From Cenococcum geophilum 1.58 (lineage: Eukaryota; Ascomycota; Dothideomycetes; Gloniales; Gloniaceae): 64,000 bases of DNA. Every line of letters begins with the position of its first letter. The first letter of the stretch is position 1. The notes under the pieces are model-generated. The model had not been told where the DNA came from. It saw only the letters and a program-made list of their open reading frames with translations, and searched no databases. Location: assembly GCA_001692895.1 (NCBI GenBank), contig KV748207.1, forward strand, positions 1,054,001-1,118,000, given 5' to 3'. Shown in pieces: positions 1 to 13,884 of this stretch. Position numbers and translations under genes: made by a program.

Positions 1-3000
1 TTGCCTACTACCCTAATTATTCTAGGTATACCCTAGCTTTAGAAGCACAAGCCTTGCCCTAGCTTTAAGAAACTTAAGATCCGCTTTAACTTAGACTACT
101 ACTTTAGGCACTACCTCCCGTAGGGGATAACTAACGTTAGTAGGGACGCCCTATATAGATACTTAGCACTATTAAGCCTAGTGCCTAGGATTATATATAA
201 AGCCCTAATAATAAAAGACGTTCCTAATAAAGGGGAGCCTGTATAGCTATAAAGAAACAAAATAGTAGAAGACTGGACTACCTTAGTACTTAAGACTAAA
301 ATAATAGGCTAGCTAGCCCTGCTAAGACTAAGGAAGAAGGTCCGCTTTACGCCGCTACTACTAAGAATCCAACCCTAACCTAGGCACTACTTAAACCCTA
401 GCCGCCTAGCCTAATACCTAGAACTAAGCCATATACTATATACGTATACTATAGCTCGCGTTATAGTAAGGACTAGCTATAGAACTACTAAGACCTAAAT
501 AATAGAAACCGCGCTACTATAACGCCTAACCTTATACCTGTCTCCCGCGCGTACTATATAGGGCCGCCGCCTTATTTCCGCCCCCCTGGGCCAACTAAGC
601 TATACTAGCCTAGCCGTAGCACCGGAGAACTAGACACGCCCTAACCTAGACGATATTAAATACACTTATACTATTAATTTTACCTAGTTCTGTAAATAAA
701 AATATGTAAAGGTAATAAGGATTTATATAGCAGAGCTAGTAGAACTGGTTAAATAAAATAAGCACTAATAGTTACTTAAAGAGCTGCCTATAGGCCTAAT
801 AAAAGTACCGAACCTATTAAAAAGGTCTTTTTGCTAGCTGGTAGAAGGCAACTATATAATAAAGGAAGCTTATAAAGTGCTCCCCCCCTATTTCTATAAC
901 TTCCTTAAGATAAATCTAAAAACTAAACCCAAGCTTTTACGTTAGAAGATAGTCGACACTAATATTAAAAAATTCCTAAAAGGCAAACTAGGATTAACCC
1001 GCGAAAATATTCTATAACGCCTACTAAAGAAGTTTAGTAAATATATTAAGCACTTCCTCCCTAAAAACGTAGATAAGCTGCCCCCTTACTAACCATAAGA
1101 CTATAAAATTAAGATCATCCCCGGAAACTAGGCCCCATACTATAAAAATAGACTACTCTTACCTACTAAACTTAGGTGTGTAAAGAAGTGGATTAATAAG
1201 ATACTGGATAAGGGTTTTATCCGCGAATTAACCTTACTAGTTGCCGTACTACTTCTCTTTGCTACTAAGTCTAGCGGCGGTATATAAATCTACTATAACT
1301 ACTAAGGCCTAAATATAGTTACTATTAAGAATTAATACCTACTGCTACTAATCCGCGAGACACTTGACGCACTTTATAGTGCTAAGTACTTTACTAAACT
1401 TAATATAATTGCTGCGTTTAACTAGATCTAAATTATAAAGGGCTATAAGTAGCTTATAGCATTTATTACCTAGTTCGGACTCTATAAGATACTAGTTATA
1501 CTATTTAGCCTCTATAACGCATCCGCTATGTTTTAAAACTATATTAACTATATTCTACATAACGCCCTTAATAACTACTGCACTGCCTACCTTAATAACA
1601 TTCGTACTTTTCTAAAACACGCGCTAAGTATATTAAGTATATAAATAAAGTTATCTAAAGACTTAGCAATGCTGGACTTTAGATTAATATTAATAAGTTT
1701 AAGTTCTACTCTACTAAAATAAAATACCTTAGCTTAATTATTTCGACTAATAGTATAACTATAGACCCTAAGAAGGTACAGGCCTTATAGAAATAAAAGG
1801 ACCCGACATTAATTAAAGAACTATAATAATTTCTTAGCTTCGCAAACTTCTACCAATAATTTATTTAAGGCTACTTTGCTATTGTTATACCTATAATAAA
1901 ACTTTTAAAGAAGGATATTAGATGGCTATAGGGACCAGAATAAGCTAAATTATTTAAGGCCCTTAAGGGAGCCTTTACTTTAGCACTAGTACTAATATAC
2001 TATAACTATATAAAGAAAACAGTAGTAGAGATAGACGTATTAAATTAGGCTTCTAGCGGAGTCCTTTCCTAATATAATAATAACGGAAAATTAAGACTAG
2101 TCGCATTCTTCTCCGTAAAGTACTTTATACTAAAGTATAACTATAAGATCTATAATAAAGAACTCTTAGCTATTATTAAGGCTTTAAAGGAATAGCGTCC
2201 TAAGCTATAAGGGACTAAGGAGCCATTTAAAATTATTACCAACTATAAAAACCTATAGACGTTTATAACTACTAAGCAGCTAAACTAGCGCTAAGTCCGG
2301 TAGGCAGAGTTTCTTTTATAGTTTAACTTTGTAATTATATATAGACCTAATAGCAAAGCTACGCTCCCTAACGCCCTAAGCTAGCTACTAGGAATAAGGC
2401 CTAAGTATACTAATAATAAACACCTTTGCTATTAAGCCCAAGTTATTATACCACCCCAGAAAGTTAACCCTATAATCTTAAAAGAATTACTATATAAGTC
2501 CCGTAACTCTAATAACGTAGAGTTTATAGCCGCTTTAGACCCTAAAATAGCTAAAAAGTTACTAGATAAGTTAATTTAGCTAAAATACTAGGAGAACAAA
2601 CTCGTAAGAGATATAGTGGCAGCCCTATATAATTAAAAAACTTGCCGTTAGCTAAAGAAGATTAGGAAATTACTTTATTGCGATAAGTTAAAATATAGTA
2701 TTGTTAACAGATAGATCTACTTTCGCTAACGTCTTTTTATCTTTAACGCCCTAGACCTTTACCTAGAAGTTACCTATCGCTCTTATAGTAGCGGCCCCAC
2801 TAATTATCCTAGCCGGGTTAAGACTCTTAACCTTTTAAACTAAATATATTAGTAGCTAGAAATCTCCTAGTTTATAGCTACCTTTATTAAAGACTATACC
2901 CTATACTTTCGCACTAAGACCCCCTATTCTACCCCGCCTAATTTTTTAAAGCTACTAAAATTACCTACCCGCCCGTAGACCGATATTTTAATTAACTATA

Positions 3001-4130
3001 TTATAACGCTGCTGGTATACTAACGCTATAGTAAGGTATATAAATATATCCTTATTATTATGGACCGCCTAACTAAAATATAATACCTTATTCTAGTAAT
3101 AAAACTCTTAATAGAGGAGCTAGTTAATAGCTTTGTTAATAATATATATAAGCTCTACGGTGCACTAAGCACAATTATCTCTAATTACGGTATATAATTT
3201 GTTAGCGACTTCTGGCAACGACTAAGTAAACACCTTAAAATAACCTTGTAACTAAGCTTAGCCTAATACCTAGAAATAAACGGCTAAACCGAAATTATTA
3301 ACGCTACCGTAAATAAATACCTCTATATTTTTGTTAGCTTTATATAGGACAACTGGGTTAACTACCTACCGCTTACTAAGTTTGCTATAAATAACTAAGT
3401 TAACAAGAGTACAGGCATCTCCCTATTTTTTATAAACTATAGCTTTAACCCTTACCTTAGAATTAAGCCTACTAGCCTCTACCTATTAACACTATTAGTA
3501 TAAGCAAAGAAGGAGTTCTTCTACGTAGACTCTATAGCTAACCGCTTTAAGCAGATATTAATATAGCTTAAGGCCCTAGCTTAGATTTTATAGTAACGCT
3601 ATAAAGATAATGCTAATACCTATAGGGATAAGAGCGCGTTATTCTACGAAGGCGATATAGTTATAGTTAGCTTAGAAAATATAAAGATAAACAGACCTAA
3701 AAAGAAATAGGACGGCCTATACCCCGTACTCGCAGTATACTAAGAAGTAGTTATAGTAGACCTCCTGGACTATATTTAAGTAAATAAATCCTTTTATATA
3801 TCTAAGGTCCGCCTCTAGGCTGCTAAAGAGATCCCTAGTTAAGCAAATATTAATACTATAGAGCGCCGTAATATATAAGGACGAGTAGTAAAGAGAGATA
3901 ATAACGGCAATATAGAAGATAAATAGGAGTTTAAGAAAATCCTTAATATATATAATGAAGACCTTTAGGGCCTAACTTATAAGATTAAATAGAAATATTA
4001 TAAGGATATAACCTAGCAGCTAGAGGAAGACCTAAAGGGTTATAAATAAGCTGTATAGCGCTTTTATAAGCAACACCCTAAAAAGCTAGGACCCCTAGAC
4101 TGGGTATAAGATAAAGAAAAGTCACGCTAA
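1..4130 (+). pseudogene. RIP-degraded Gypsy retrotransposon relic (D), chromodomain type
   Basis: AT-rich and full of stops, but plus-strand pol domains can still be followed. Around 1070-1250 is the leader into reverse transcriptase (a PHR-x-YDHKI-like stretch, then a VKKWI...LDKGFIR-like stretch). Around 1580-1610 a YLNN(I) tract sits where Gypsy RT has YxDD. RNase H-like text follows to about 2400, and integrase core text runs about 2900-3640. A chromodomain-like tail (YKIKWKYY-like) lies near 3975-4060. The 5' end is outside the window and no clear 3' LTR boundary was found. The stops are mainly TAA/TAG from CAA/CAG-type changes, as expected from RIP. No intact protein is possible. Confidence 0.75.
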
Positions 4131-4459
4131 GGTTGCGGCCGACTACCGTATTAAAATTTATGGTGGTTAAAATGTTATGGAACTTTAACTGGCGGTTAAA
4201 GTTATCTAATTAGCTAAATTCTTATTAAGAAACGCTACACGGATTAATTTAGGTGGCGGTATAAAGTTCTACTAACCTTACTTACTAAACTAACCAATTA
4301 GGATTTTCTATGCCCGGTATAGAAAATCGCCATTAGCTTAGTTAAGGGCGGTAAGCGGAACTAATATCTTTGCGGTAAAAAATAGGCAACCCTATATACT
4401 GCCTATTTTTAAGTTATTTGTTTAGTTTGGGGATTAAACTATCTAGGGAAGAGGAGTAC
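4131..4459. other. Non-coding tail after Gypsy D
   Basis: No coding signal. It contains an imperfect palindrome at about 4292-4339 (AATTAGGATTTTCTA...TAGAAAATCGCCATTAG) that recurs in less mutated form at 49884-49928. This may be remains of the Gypsy D LTR, but no matching second copy is in the window. Confidence 0.35.
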
Positions 4460-4646
4460 TGTTACGGCACTGACCTAACGCATACTATTTTATACTATCT
4501 CGTACTATTTCCTACTATTAGCTAGCCCACTACTAGCGACTTGGCGGCTGGCCCTACTATTTATATACAATACTCCCTTTCTACCTTCTTCCCCTCTTTA
4601 TACCATAACGTAGTTATTTAGTCTACTTCATTGCAGCACTGTGACA
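4460..4646 (-). repeat. Solo-LTR-like sequence related to the 1.3-kb LTR element at 38360
   Basis: A 187-bp segment with TG...CA ends. Its plus-strand start (TGTTACGGCACTGACCTAAC) matches, allowing RIP-type changes, the reverse complement of the end of the LTRs at 38360 and 39503. Its other end (CACTGTGACA) also resembles theirs, and the length is the same (187 bp). The middle is divergent. No convincing target duplication was found. It abuts the truncated integrase end of Gypsy C. Confidence 0.45.
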
Positions 4647-5411
4647 GTTTAGCTTACGGCTAGGTTATTCCGTCTTTTAGTTCTTTATTATAACCTAGAC
4701 TATATCTCCTACGGTAAAGTTAGGCTCTTGCCTATGCTTATTTGCCTACTGTTATATTAATTTTTAAGCCTTTTTTAGATTTATATGGGCTACCGTCTAG
4801 GCTTCTTCTAAGCGCTTGGCGTACTGCTGGGCTTCCTTATAAAATAGTTTTTTGTATACGGTTTAGAGTTCTTTTAGTCTTTCCTAGTTAAAGCTTATAT
4901 AGGGTAAGTAGCTTATTTCTAGCTAGATAGGGGCAAATCCTATAAAGTTATAAGGTAGGGTCGCTTGGGCGTAGTCTATTAGGGGTAGTAATTTAGCCTA
5001 GTTATCTTAGAAGTAGTTAATAAAGAGCTGAAGTCTCTAGTCTAAGTATTAATTTATAATTTCCGTCTAACTATTTATCTGGGGGTGGTATGCTATAGAA
5101 AGCTTTAGCTTAATACCTAAGATCTAGGTAAACTTATTCTAGAAAGCTAGAATAAATTATAGCCTATAATTGGATATAATAGTATTTAATAGTCTGTAAA
5201 TTTGGTAGATATAGTAGATATATAGTTAGGCCGCCTCTTTAGCATTAATATTCTTATAATAGGGGATTAAAAACGGGCGCTTGCTAAAGCAGTTAACTAG
5301 GATTATAACTATATTATATCCGTTACAGTTTATAGGTAATTTATAAAAGTCTATAAAAATATACTACTAGGGGTGTTTTAGTATTAGGAGTAGTTTTAAT
5401 AGTTCTAGGGT
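4647..5411 (-). pseudogene. Gypsy element C, distal part (integrase), minus strand
   Basis: On the minus strand this reads as degraded Gypsy integrase core: FIDFYKLP, NGYNIVIILVNCFSKRPF, then LGIKLKLSIAYHPP-DGQTE, followed by the AxRLEEAW...HRQEP-type C-terminal region. It continues directly, in order, from the integrase zinc-finger half at 13890-14010; element A separates the two halves. The 3' end is cut at about 4647, with no chromodomain or LTR recognised. Confidence 0.75.
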
Positions 5412-5416
5412 TTTAT
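5412..5416. repeat. Target-site duplication of element A (left copy)
   Basis: TTTAT here versus CTTAT at 13885-13889. The single difference is C-to-T, consistent with RIP after insertion. Confidence 0.7.
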
Positions 5417-5633
5417 TATAAGGGGATCTTATAAATAGGGGGCTATAAGGACACGATTATAAAATAGGATAGATTAGTAAGAGAGACAAATCCTTAAGGA
5501 GGTAAGGCCTTTAGAATTGTAGAGACTATATACTACGGGCATGTGCCTTTAGCATATAACTGGCGACCATTTAAAGGGCGTTTAGGGGTTATCCTAAGGG
5601 CAACCCAAGGTGTCCGCAATAATATCCCTTATA
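5417..5633 (-). repeat. 3' LTR of Gypsy A
   Basis: A 217-bp direct repeat of 13668-13884. The plus-strand text begins TATAAGGGGATCTT and ends AATATCCCTTATA. It aligns with the reverse complement of the 215-bp LTRs at 28875 and 37580. Confidence 0.85.
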
Positions 5634-8600
5634 TTACCCCCCCTTCTTATAGTTAGCCCCTAATTGCTATTATCTTATAGTAGGGAGATTATAAGGGCTT
5701 ATCCCGGAAGAGGTTCGGAGAGATATTAGAGAGGTGTTAGTATGCCGCTATATATTATCTATCTATCTAACCCCTACTTTAAACTCCTAAAAAACCTTAA
5801 TAAGGAAAAAATATAACTAGAGAAAAGATATAAGGATTGCTAGGAGACCTATTAAAAGCTTATTAAAAGTATACTAGTAACTACCTAGGCTAATATAGGG
5901 ATTTTTATATAACTCTGCTTCTAAGCCTTTATGCCAGTTTATAATTAATTATAAATATTATAGGCAATTTGGTGTTCTAGTATAGTTCCGTAAAACCTTT
6001 TAGTATAGAATTTAACGTATAGAGCCTTGGCTTACCATTATCTTTAACTGCTAAGATATGGTCTATAATTCTTTTTTATAATCCTTTTCTTATAATCCCC
6101 TGCGTTACTAATATATTGCTTCTATATTTACCCTTAGGCTATTAAATACGGTTAAGGTATTAATTAGTTAGTTAAAGAGACTTATCTCTTAAGATTTAGT
6201 GTATATGCTTTTAAATCTGGTGGTCCTATGCTGTATATTTAGCGTAGCTTTACTACCTAGCAAATAGGGATATTTCGTGATAGCAATTATAGCTATTATA
6301 CGATTGTTAAGAATGTTTATAACGTTGTTCTTTAATACTATAGTATTATTTTAGGTCTAATTTAACCTATATACGTTTTTAATTTAACGTTTTAATTACC
6401 TTCCCCTAGCCGCGTAGTTAGTTTTTATAAGGAAGTAATAGTTAAATAACTTATACGCGTATTTTCTTCCTTTTAAATAGCGCTATTATAACAGAGTTAT
6501 ATTGGTAAGGTTGCGGCTATTTACTAGAAGGGTATTGGACGGTAAAGTATAAAGATACTTTGCTTATTAAGCTTAATCCTTTTCCTTAATACCTTACTTC
6601 CTATTATTAACCTTTGTCCAATTTAGACGTATCTTTAATATATTATTAAGATTTTCTTCTTTTTTATTATTAATTTAATATACCTCTTTGTTTTCCCGCT
6701 AACTACTCTTTTAAGCAAATTCTATAGCGTATCCTAGCCCTACCTTTATATATAAAACCCTAACCCCCACTAACCTATAACTGGTGCTGGTCCTACCTAA
6801 ATAATTTTACCTATACGTCTTTAAAAGACCAGAAATCTAATAATAGGATTCTGGAGGCTTATAATAAGACATACTGCGTTAGATCTAATACCTTTAGTTT
6901 TTATAATTAATGCATACGTACTAAGAGCGGTAGTTGCATTAAGGTAAGCTTTTCTATCTTTAATAAATTTCTATTGCTAACTTTAATAGCCTAGGCCTAA
7001 GTGGCGACGTTCCTTTAATATTCTTAACTACTATATCGCCCGGGCTCTCTCTTATTTAAGCGCTAATGCTAAACATTTAGGTTATATTTAAGATTATACT
7101 ATAGCTATTTATACTGCCTATAATTCTTAGTAAGCTAGCTAGTAACGCCTAATATAAGAGTAAGGTTAGTATACTAAGGATAGGGTGCGGGATGGGGGTA
7201 ATAAAAAGAAGGTTGCCGTTTACTATAGGAAGGAGTTCGCGTATGCGTGTTAAGTTTTAAAAGAGTATAATATAATGCGGTATTAGGTAGGTTACCCTTT
7301 AGGTACCTAGCGGATAGGTAACTAATAGTTACTGTAGTAAGGTCTTGGTGGTTCTGGATTATACTAGCTAGCTAACATCTCTATTTATTCTAGGCTTAAG
7401 CGTATCTTTATTAACTATAAGCTTACTCCCTAAGAGCTTTATTAGTATTGGTTTAGACCTAATATTAGTATTAAGCGTTTAAGAGTCTTTACTTTAGCTA
7501 TACCTTATAATATAGATTAATTAATAGGTATACAATTCTAGTAAAATGCCCTATTAATTCTATGTTATAAATATAAAAAGGCTAAGGACTAGTCCTGCCT
7601 TAGGCTATAGCTCTAATTCTTATAGTTTCCGGAGCTTGTCCGTTCTATATCCGATTTAACCTATTTACTCTTTTTATAAGCTTTCTTTATAGGTTGTGAT
7701 AATACTATAGTATTAGAGCGCTTTCTGCGATTTGTAGATTGTAGATCTTAGTTCTAATATTCTTTTAGAATATCTTTATAATAATTAAGGTGATCCTCTA
7801 GTTCCTATATAAAGTCCTTAGCGGGCTAGCCTAGCTATTTAATTTTAAATTAAAGCTTGTTCTTAACAGACTTATAGCATAGTATAGCTTTAACCTTATA
7901 CCACTCGCCTACCACCTTAGGGTGTTTAATTGGGCCTAGATAGAAGTTCTTTTTTAGTAGTAGTTTATGCCATGGCTCTAGTAGGTTTACGTAAAACACT
8001 AGATGTATATAGGCTATAGATAGGGGTAGCTGGAGATAGTAGGCTAGCTTACTAATTTGTTCCTTGACTTAGAAGGGGTCTAGGTATCTTATATTAAGCT
8101 TCTTTAATAGTTAACGGGTCTTAATATTCGCTGAACGTAATAGAACCTTATCGCCTACTCTAAAATGCTTGTTTTAGTGTTTGCGGTTATACTAGAGTTT
8201 CTACTACTCTTAGGTATTCTATAGGCTCTGCTTTACATACTTCTATTACTCCTCCTATTCCTAGAGGTATCCTTATACTCTTTAGTGGATATCCTTAAAC
8301 TTCCCGGTAGGATCCTATAATTAATTATACGGCCTTAGCTAGTGATTATTAGGTATACTATTAAACCTAAATAGTTGGACGCTATAGGTAATCTAGATTG
8401 GTGTGTATTTATGCGATATGTATTGCTTTAAATTATAAGCGTATTCCGCGTATAGAAGTAGCTCGCACTGGTTATTTTACTAGTAGTTTAAATATATCCG
8501 TAGGTAAGACTTTAGTTTTTAGTTCTAGCGTTCCGTTTACCTATCCGTCTATAAATAGAAAGCCGTACTATAATAGTAGTCTATCTTTAAATGGAAGTAT

Positions 8601-10816
8601 AGATCTGACTAGTCCTGACTTATAAAGACGCTGCCCCTATTAGTAATAATAGAGTGCGGCTAATTTACTTTAAGAAAGTATTTCTCCTTAATTAGGTTGG
8701 CGAGCTCTTATATATTAATTGTCTTATTAATAGGAAGGTATTAGACGTACTTTAAAAACCTATTAATAAGTATAAGGACCGAATTGTATGTTCGTCCTTA
8801 GCTATTTTTAGATAGTGGGAGATCTGTAATAAAGTCTATGGTATAATGTTGCTATAGCTTACTGGCGGGGGGAACTAATTTAAGTAGACCTTATAGCTTA
8901 TGCCTGAGGATTTTATATACTTAATACTTCTTATAATAGCTAATATACTTCTTTGCTTCCTAATTAAGCCTTAGCTAATAGTATTTGCGCTAAAGTAATT
9001 CTACTGTCTTTGCTTGACTATAGTGGCCGCCTAAAGGATTATTATAATTTTTTATAAGAATCTTCTATTATAGATTTGCTTCTTATAGTACCTAAACCTT
9101 GCTACCTTTATATAGTAGGCCTATTGGGTCTAGTTCCTAATAGTAGCGCCTAGCAGCTTCCTTTCTGTTACGTTTCTGGTTTATTTCTATATTAAGGATA
9201 GTATAGAAAGCGTCCCTCTGTTACACCTTACAGATAAAATCCGTTAAACTTTTAAATAGTTTTTAAGTAAAAGCTATTTTATTCCGTACTACTCTAAGTA
9301 TAAGACTAGATAGTACTATAGATCTTATAACTCTTTAATGCGTATATATTAGGAAGGCCGCTACGAGGTTAAAGTCCTTTAGTTATTATAGGGCTCTAAG
9401 TTCCGATTGCTCTATAGCTTTACTATTAGTTTAAGGGGATAGCTTAGTAATTAGGGATAGTGTATTACTAAGTTCTAAAAATGTATTAGGAACGTCCTAT
9501 TTAGGTATATTTAGACCCTTATTAGTAATAGACTGGGTACTAGCTAGAACATTAGTAAAAACTAATAGGGCTTATACCGCCTAAGACTTAGTGTATAGAG
9601 CTGTGGGTACTTAAGTATCCTATACCTAAAGCTTGTTCTATAATATAGGGAGTAAGATATCTATTATCTGTTTTCCTTCTCCCGTTTTAAAGCCTTTAGT
9701 ATAATCTGGCCGTTATAACGGTCTATTAGTAGGGTTGTTTTCCCCTAGCTTATATTTAATCTTAAAATTAAATTATATAAGCTCCTCTGCCTATCTAGCT
9801 TATTAAGGTATAAGCTCCTTTATAGTTATAAAGTAGCGTAAATTATAGTAATCTAAGAGTATATAAGTGGTATAGCTTACTTACTTAAGGTAGTATCGCT
9901 ACTATTTAAAGTAGTTAACTATAGCTAGCAGTTCCTTATTATGGGTATAATACCTAATTTTAGGTCCCTGGAATTTTCTGCTATAAAATACTACTAGTCT
10001 CTAATAGAGCTGGGTAGCGTTTGGATGCCTATTAGGTTATAGTAGGATACCAATAAGGGCAAAATTTAATGCATTAGTGATTATTATTAATAGCTAATCT
10101 AGGTTAAAATGCCGCAGTAATAAAGCTTCTGTAAACTTTATGCGAAGTTTTTAAAAGGCCTTTTAAACTTTTCTGGGCTATAACCATAGCTTATACTATT
10201 TAGTTAGTCCCTTTTTAGTTTTCTTTCTTACCGCCTTTAAGCTTTTTGCTCTTTAGGTTAGGTTTTAGAAAGCTTCCGTAATATAGTTAGATAGGTATTA
10301 GGTAACGTTTAAGCAGTTATAGATAAAGCGCCTATAGAAATTGGTAAAGCCTAGAAATACTTAAATATCCTAGTAGCTCTTTAGCTTTAGCTACTCCTGG
10401 ATTATCTATACCTATATTAGGTCTATAACTATACCTATAGGCGTTATAATATAACCTAAGAACTTAACCTACTTAGTATTAAAGATATACTTTAACGCCT
10501 TAGCGTAGAGGCCCTAATTATCTAAACGTTCCAGTACTTCGCGGATATATTGCTTATATTAATTCTTATCTTCTAAGTAGATTAAAATGTTATCTAAATA
10601 GATAACGTATATATGGTTAACTAGTCCCCCTAAGGCTCTGTAAATATATAATTGGAATGTTATAGGCGTATTAGCTAGCCTAAAAGGCATTACTAGATAC
10701 TTAAAGTAGCCGTATTAGGTCTTAAAAGCGGTCTTTTATTTATCCCCTTTTTTAATATAGAGCCTATAATAGGCGTCTTATAAATCTAACTTTATAAAGA
10801 TCTTCGCCCTAGATAG

Positions 10817-11029
10817 TTAATCCAGTATTTTACTAACTAGTGGTAGTAGGTAATAGTTTTTAATTGTAATCTTATTAAGACCGCGATAGTTTATATATAG
10901 CCTTATAGTTCTATCTAGTTTTAGGACAAAGAGGATTGGCGCGCCTAACGGTAACTTATTAGGCCAGATCCATCCCTTTTCTAGTAAGCTATTAAGGTAC
11001 TCCCGTAGGATCTTAAGCTCTTTACGCAA
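10817..11029 (-). pseudogene. Reverse-transcriptase fragment of Gypsy A
   Basis: A 70-codon stretch without stops. It holds the N-terminal part of a Gypsy RT: KELKILREYL, EKGWIWPNKLPLGAPILFV, and LYINYRGLNKITIKNYYLLP. The canonical family text has a CVDYRxLNxxTxKxxYPLP core, so this copy carries RIP-type replacements (YIN for CVD). It is only a surviving window inside the dead polyprotein. Confidence 0.8.
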
Positions 11030-13667
11030 GAGGTTGTAGATAGGAAGATTTAGTGGTTATTTACCTTCTTTTAGATTAATTGCATAATCGTACTCCGAGT
11101 TCTGTAGTAGGACTTTAGCTCTCTTACCTAAAAATACCCTTAATAAGTCCCTTAGGCCTACTAGAATAATTAATAAATTAGGGTTACGTTTGTTCTCTAT
11201 ATTATTATTAGGTAGGTTTTAGAGCTTCCTTAGGATGCTTATAGGCAGCGTTATACACTATGGTAGTTATTTATATATAGTTACTACTATATATTATACC
11301 GTTTTATACAGTAGCTAATAAAGGGTAAGGAAATCCTTAATATAGCGCTTAAGATGCTATAGTATACTCTCCGTATATTACTTAAGCTAAAGTAACCTAT
11401 AACGGTTAAAGTATCTTATAAGATCCTTAAGATTACCGCCTCCCTATAATGTCTCTGCGACCTATTTAATAGTTCCCTATAGGGTCTTTATTATAAAGGG
11501 GTTATTACCTATACTAGGCTTTATACCTATCTTGCTATTAAATAGGGGTTAGATCTAATACTCCTTTAGGTATAGAGCGTATACTATTTTACCTGGGGCT
11601 ATATTCTTTAAGATGTTCTTTAGGCTTATTAGTAATATACACTCTTCTAAATCTTTATTATTCTACTATTTAAAGGCTCCTATTTTAAAGCGTATTTTAG
11701 GATCTACTTCTATAAGCTAAGGGTATCTAAGGATAAGGTTATAACCTATAAAGTTAGCCGCCTAGAAGGGTTGCGGGCCAACTACCTTAGTGCGGTTATA
11801 TATGTTGGCCGCTAACACTATAAGCTTATAGGCACTATATAGTTTAATCTAATGCTTATCTAAGAAGCCTATAATAGGTTTCCGCCACCTTTATAATAGG
11901 ATAAGTTTATACTCTTTTACTAAATTATATTATATAAGATTAATTTTAGCGCCGCTATTATATAGTGCTTAGAATTAATATATCTTACTTATAGGGAGTG
12001 TTATTTCTAGCTTAATAGCGATATAAAGAGTCTTTCCTTTTATATCTTGCCCTAGTTATAGCTAAGAGAGGTCCACAACTAGGGCTTTTCTTTTTTTAGA
12101 TTATTAGTGCGGTTATTGCCCTACTTATTTTTCTAATAGAATCTACCTCTAGAGTTTTCTCTTAACTTCTTAGAGTGTTCCTATAAAGGTGCTAGATAGG
12201 TATTAGGTTAACCCTAGAAGTCTTTCCTATTATTTAAGGTTTCTAACTTTAACCCTTCTAAAGTTTTTTTTAAGAACGGCTTCTTTAAAGGTTGGGTCTG
12301 CCCTATATTACTATTAGAGTGCCTACGCTTTTAGTAACCCTTTAGCTTCCTACTAAAAGAGGTCTAGTTTTTTACCGTATCTTTAGCGTTTAGAATTACT
12401 CGTTTAAAATCCGTATATATAGTGATCTGTAATAGGGCTTCTACGCGCTTTATTTTATTATAAATTGCTAGCTTAATTTTAGCCTAGATAACCCCGATTT
12501 TCTCCTTTTTATAAATGCTACCGTTCTTATTTTTAAAGGGCTCTAGATCTATTTACTAAGTATAAGTTTTTATAAAGTTTATAAACTAACGAAAGTTATG
12601 GCAGTCTAGCTGTGTCCTATTCTAGAATAGCTCTGCATTATTATATTATATAATATACGGATCTTAAGTCTATTTCTTTAGAAAGGTTTATAGCTATAGT
12701 TATATAATAATTTGCTTTTTATTAAGCTAATTAGTTTATATCCTTTTTCTATTTATAGTATAGATAACTCTTTAAGTCTTTTATACCTCCTTAAGTAGGT
12801 ATTAAATAGCTTCCGGGAAGCCCTTAGCCTTAACTAGGTTATAAAAGAATTTGCCTAGCTTAGATTAGACCCTACTAGATCTAAATTTACCCTTAAAGGG
12901 TTCTAATATATTTATTAGTGGCTTCCTTCTATATAGCTTCTAAGAGCTTTATAATAGCTTCCTAATATCTATTTTAAAGGAGATTGGTATAGGGCTCTTA
13001 ACCTTCTAAACTTAGGCCTAGGGAAGCTCCTATTATAGAGGTAGTATTAGTACTAGTAGCTAGTATAGGCTTCCTAACGAGGCTTAGGTCTTAAGTTAGT
13101 AATTAGCTTAGATTACCTAAAGGGGTAGGCCCGCTTAGCTTGTAAGCAGTCTATATACCGCCACTATACTAATTATAGGCCGGTGGTCTTTTAGGAGGGT
13201 TCTAGTTGGTTCCCTAGTTAGACGTATTAGTGTATTTCTTTAGCATTTCTAGCTTAGGGGAAGATCTTAAAGTTACCTCTAGCGCTTAATCTTCTAATTA
13301 GCCTAGGTAGGGCTAGAGGGGTTCTAGCTGCTTTTTAGTAGTATTATAACCGTCGTAGAGGGTATCTGTATTTTCCTTAGCGTTATTAATAACTATAGGT
13401 ATACGGGAGTCTTTAAGCTCCTAGAGTATCTAGGTATTAGGGCTTATTCAGCCGTCTTACCTAAAGGGTTATATTATCGCAATCTCTTACTGTTAGAGGG
13501 ATCTTCCTGCCTTTACGCGACGGCTTTCTATAAGGTATCCGTAGAGTTTCCGTTTAGGTCGTTATAAGATTTTAAGGGAGAATAGTACTTATAAATAAAA
13601 GATATAAATTAATAATCTGGTCCTTAAAACCGACTACCCTTCTAAAAAAGAGTAGGAAGGATTTAAA

Positions 13668-13884
13668 TATAAGGGGATTTTGTAGATAGGGGGCTATAAG
13701 GACACGATTGTGGAATAGGATAGATTGGTAAGAGAGACGAATCCTTAAGGAGGTAAGGCCTTTGGGATTGTAGAGACTATATACTATAGGTATATGCCTT
13801 TAGCACGTAACCGGTAACTATCTAAGGGGCGTCCAAGGGTTGTCCTAAGGGTAACTTAAGGTGTCCGTAATAATATCCCTTATA
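13668..13884 (-). repeat. 5' LTR of Gypsy A
   Basis: The 217-bp partner of 5417-5633. The 5-bp flank CTTAT (13885-13889) matches TTTAT at 5412-5416 apart from one C-to-T change. Confidence 0.85.

Larger units (their letters stand above)
5417..13884 (-). mobile_element. Gypsy chromovirus A, full length (8.47 kb), nested in element C
   Basis: Two direct 217-bp LTRs (5417-5633 and 13668-13884) bound a RIP-degraded interior that reads on the minus strand. In minus order: gag about 13600-12100; protease; reverse transcriptase about 11030-10480 with an intact 70-residue RT fragment (10817-11029; KELKILREYL...LDRTIRLYINYRGLNKI) and a YLDN tract near 10577-10615; integrase about 8880-8390; chromodomain about 7920-7800. 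The LTR ends are TG...TA, read as TG...CA before RIP. Element B (28875-37794) is the same family in the opposite orientation. About 2.1 kb between chromodomain and 3' LTR carries no recognised domain. Confidence 0.88.

Noticed and set aside
8398..8625. 75-codon plus-strand frame, with a near-identical one at 34314-34538 on the other strand
   Set aside because: Both are antisense shadows of the integrase region of Gypsy A and B; the similarity reflects the shared element, not a gene.
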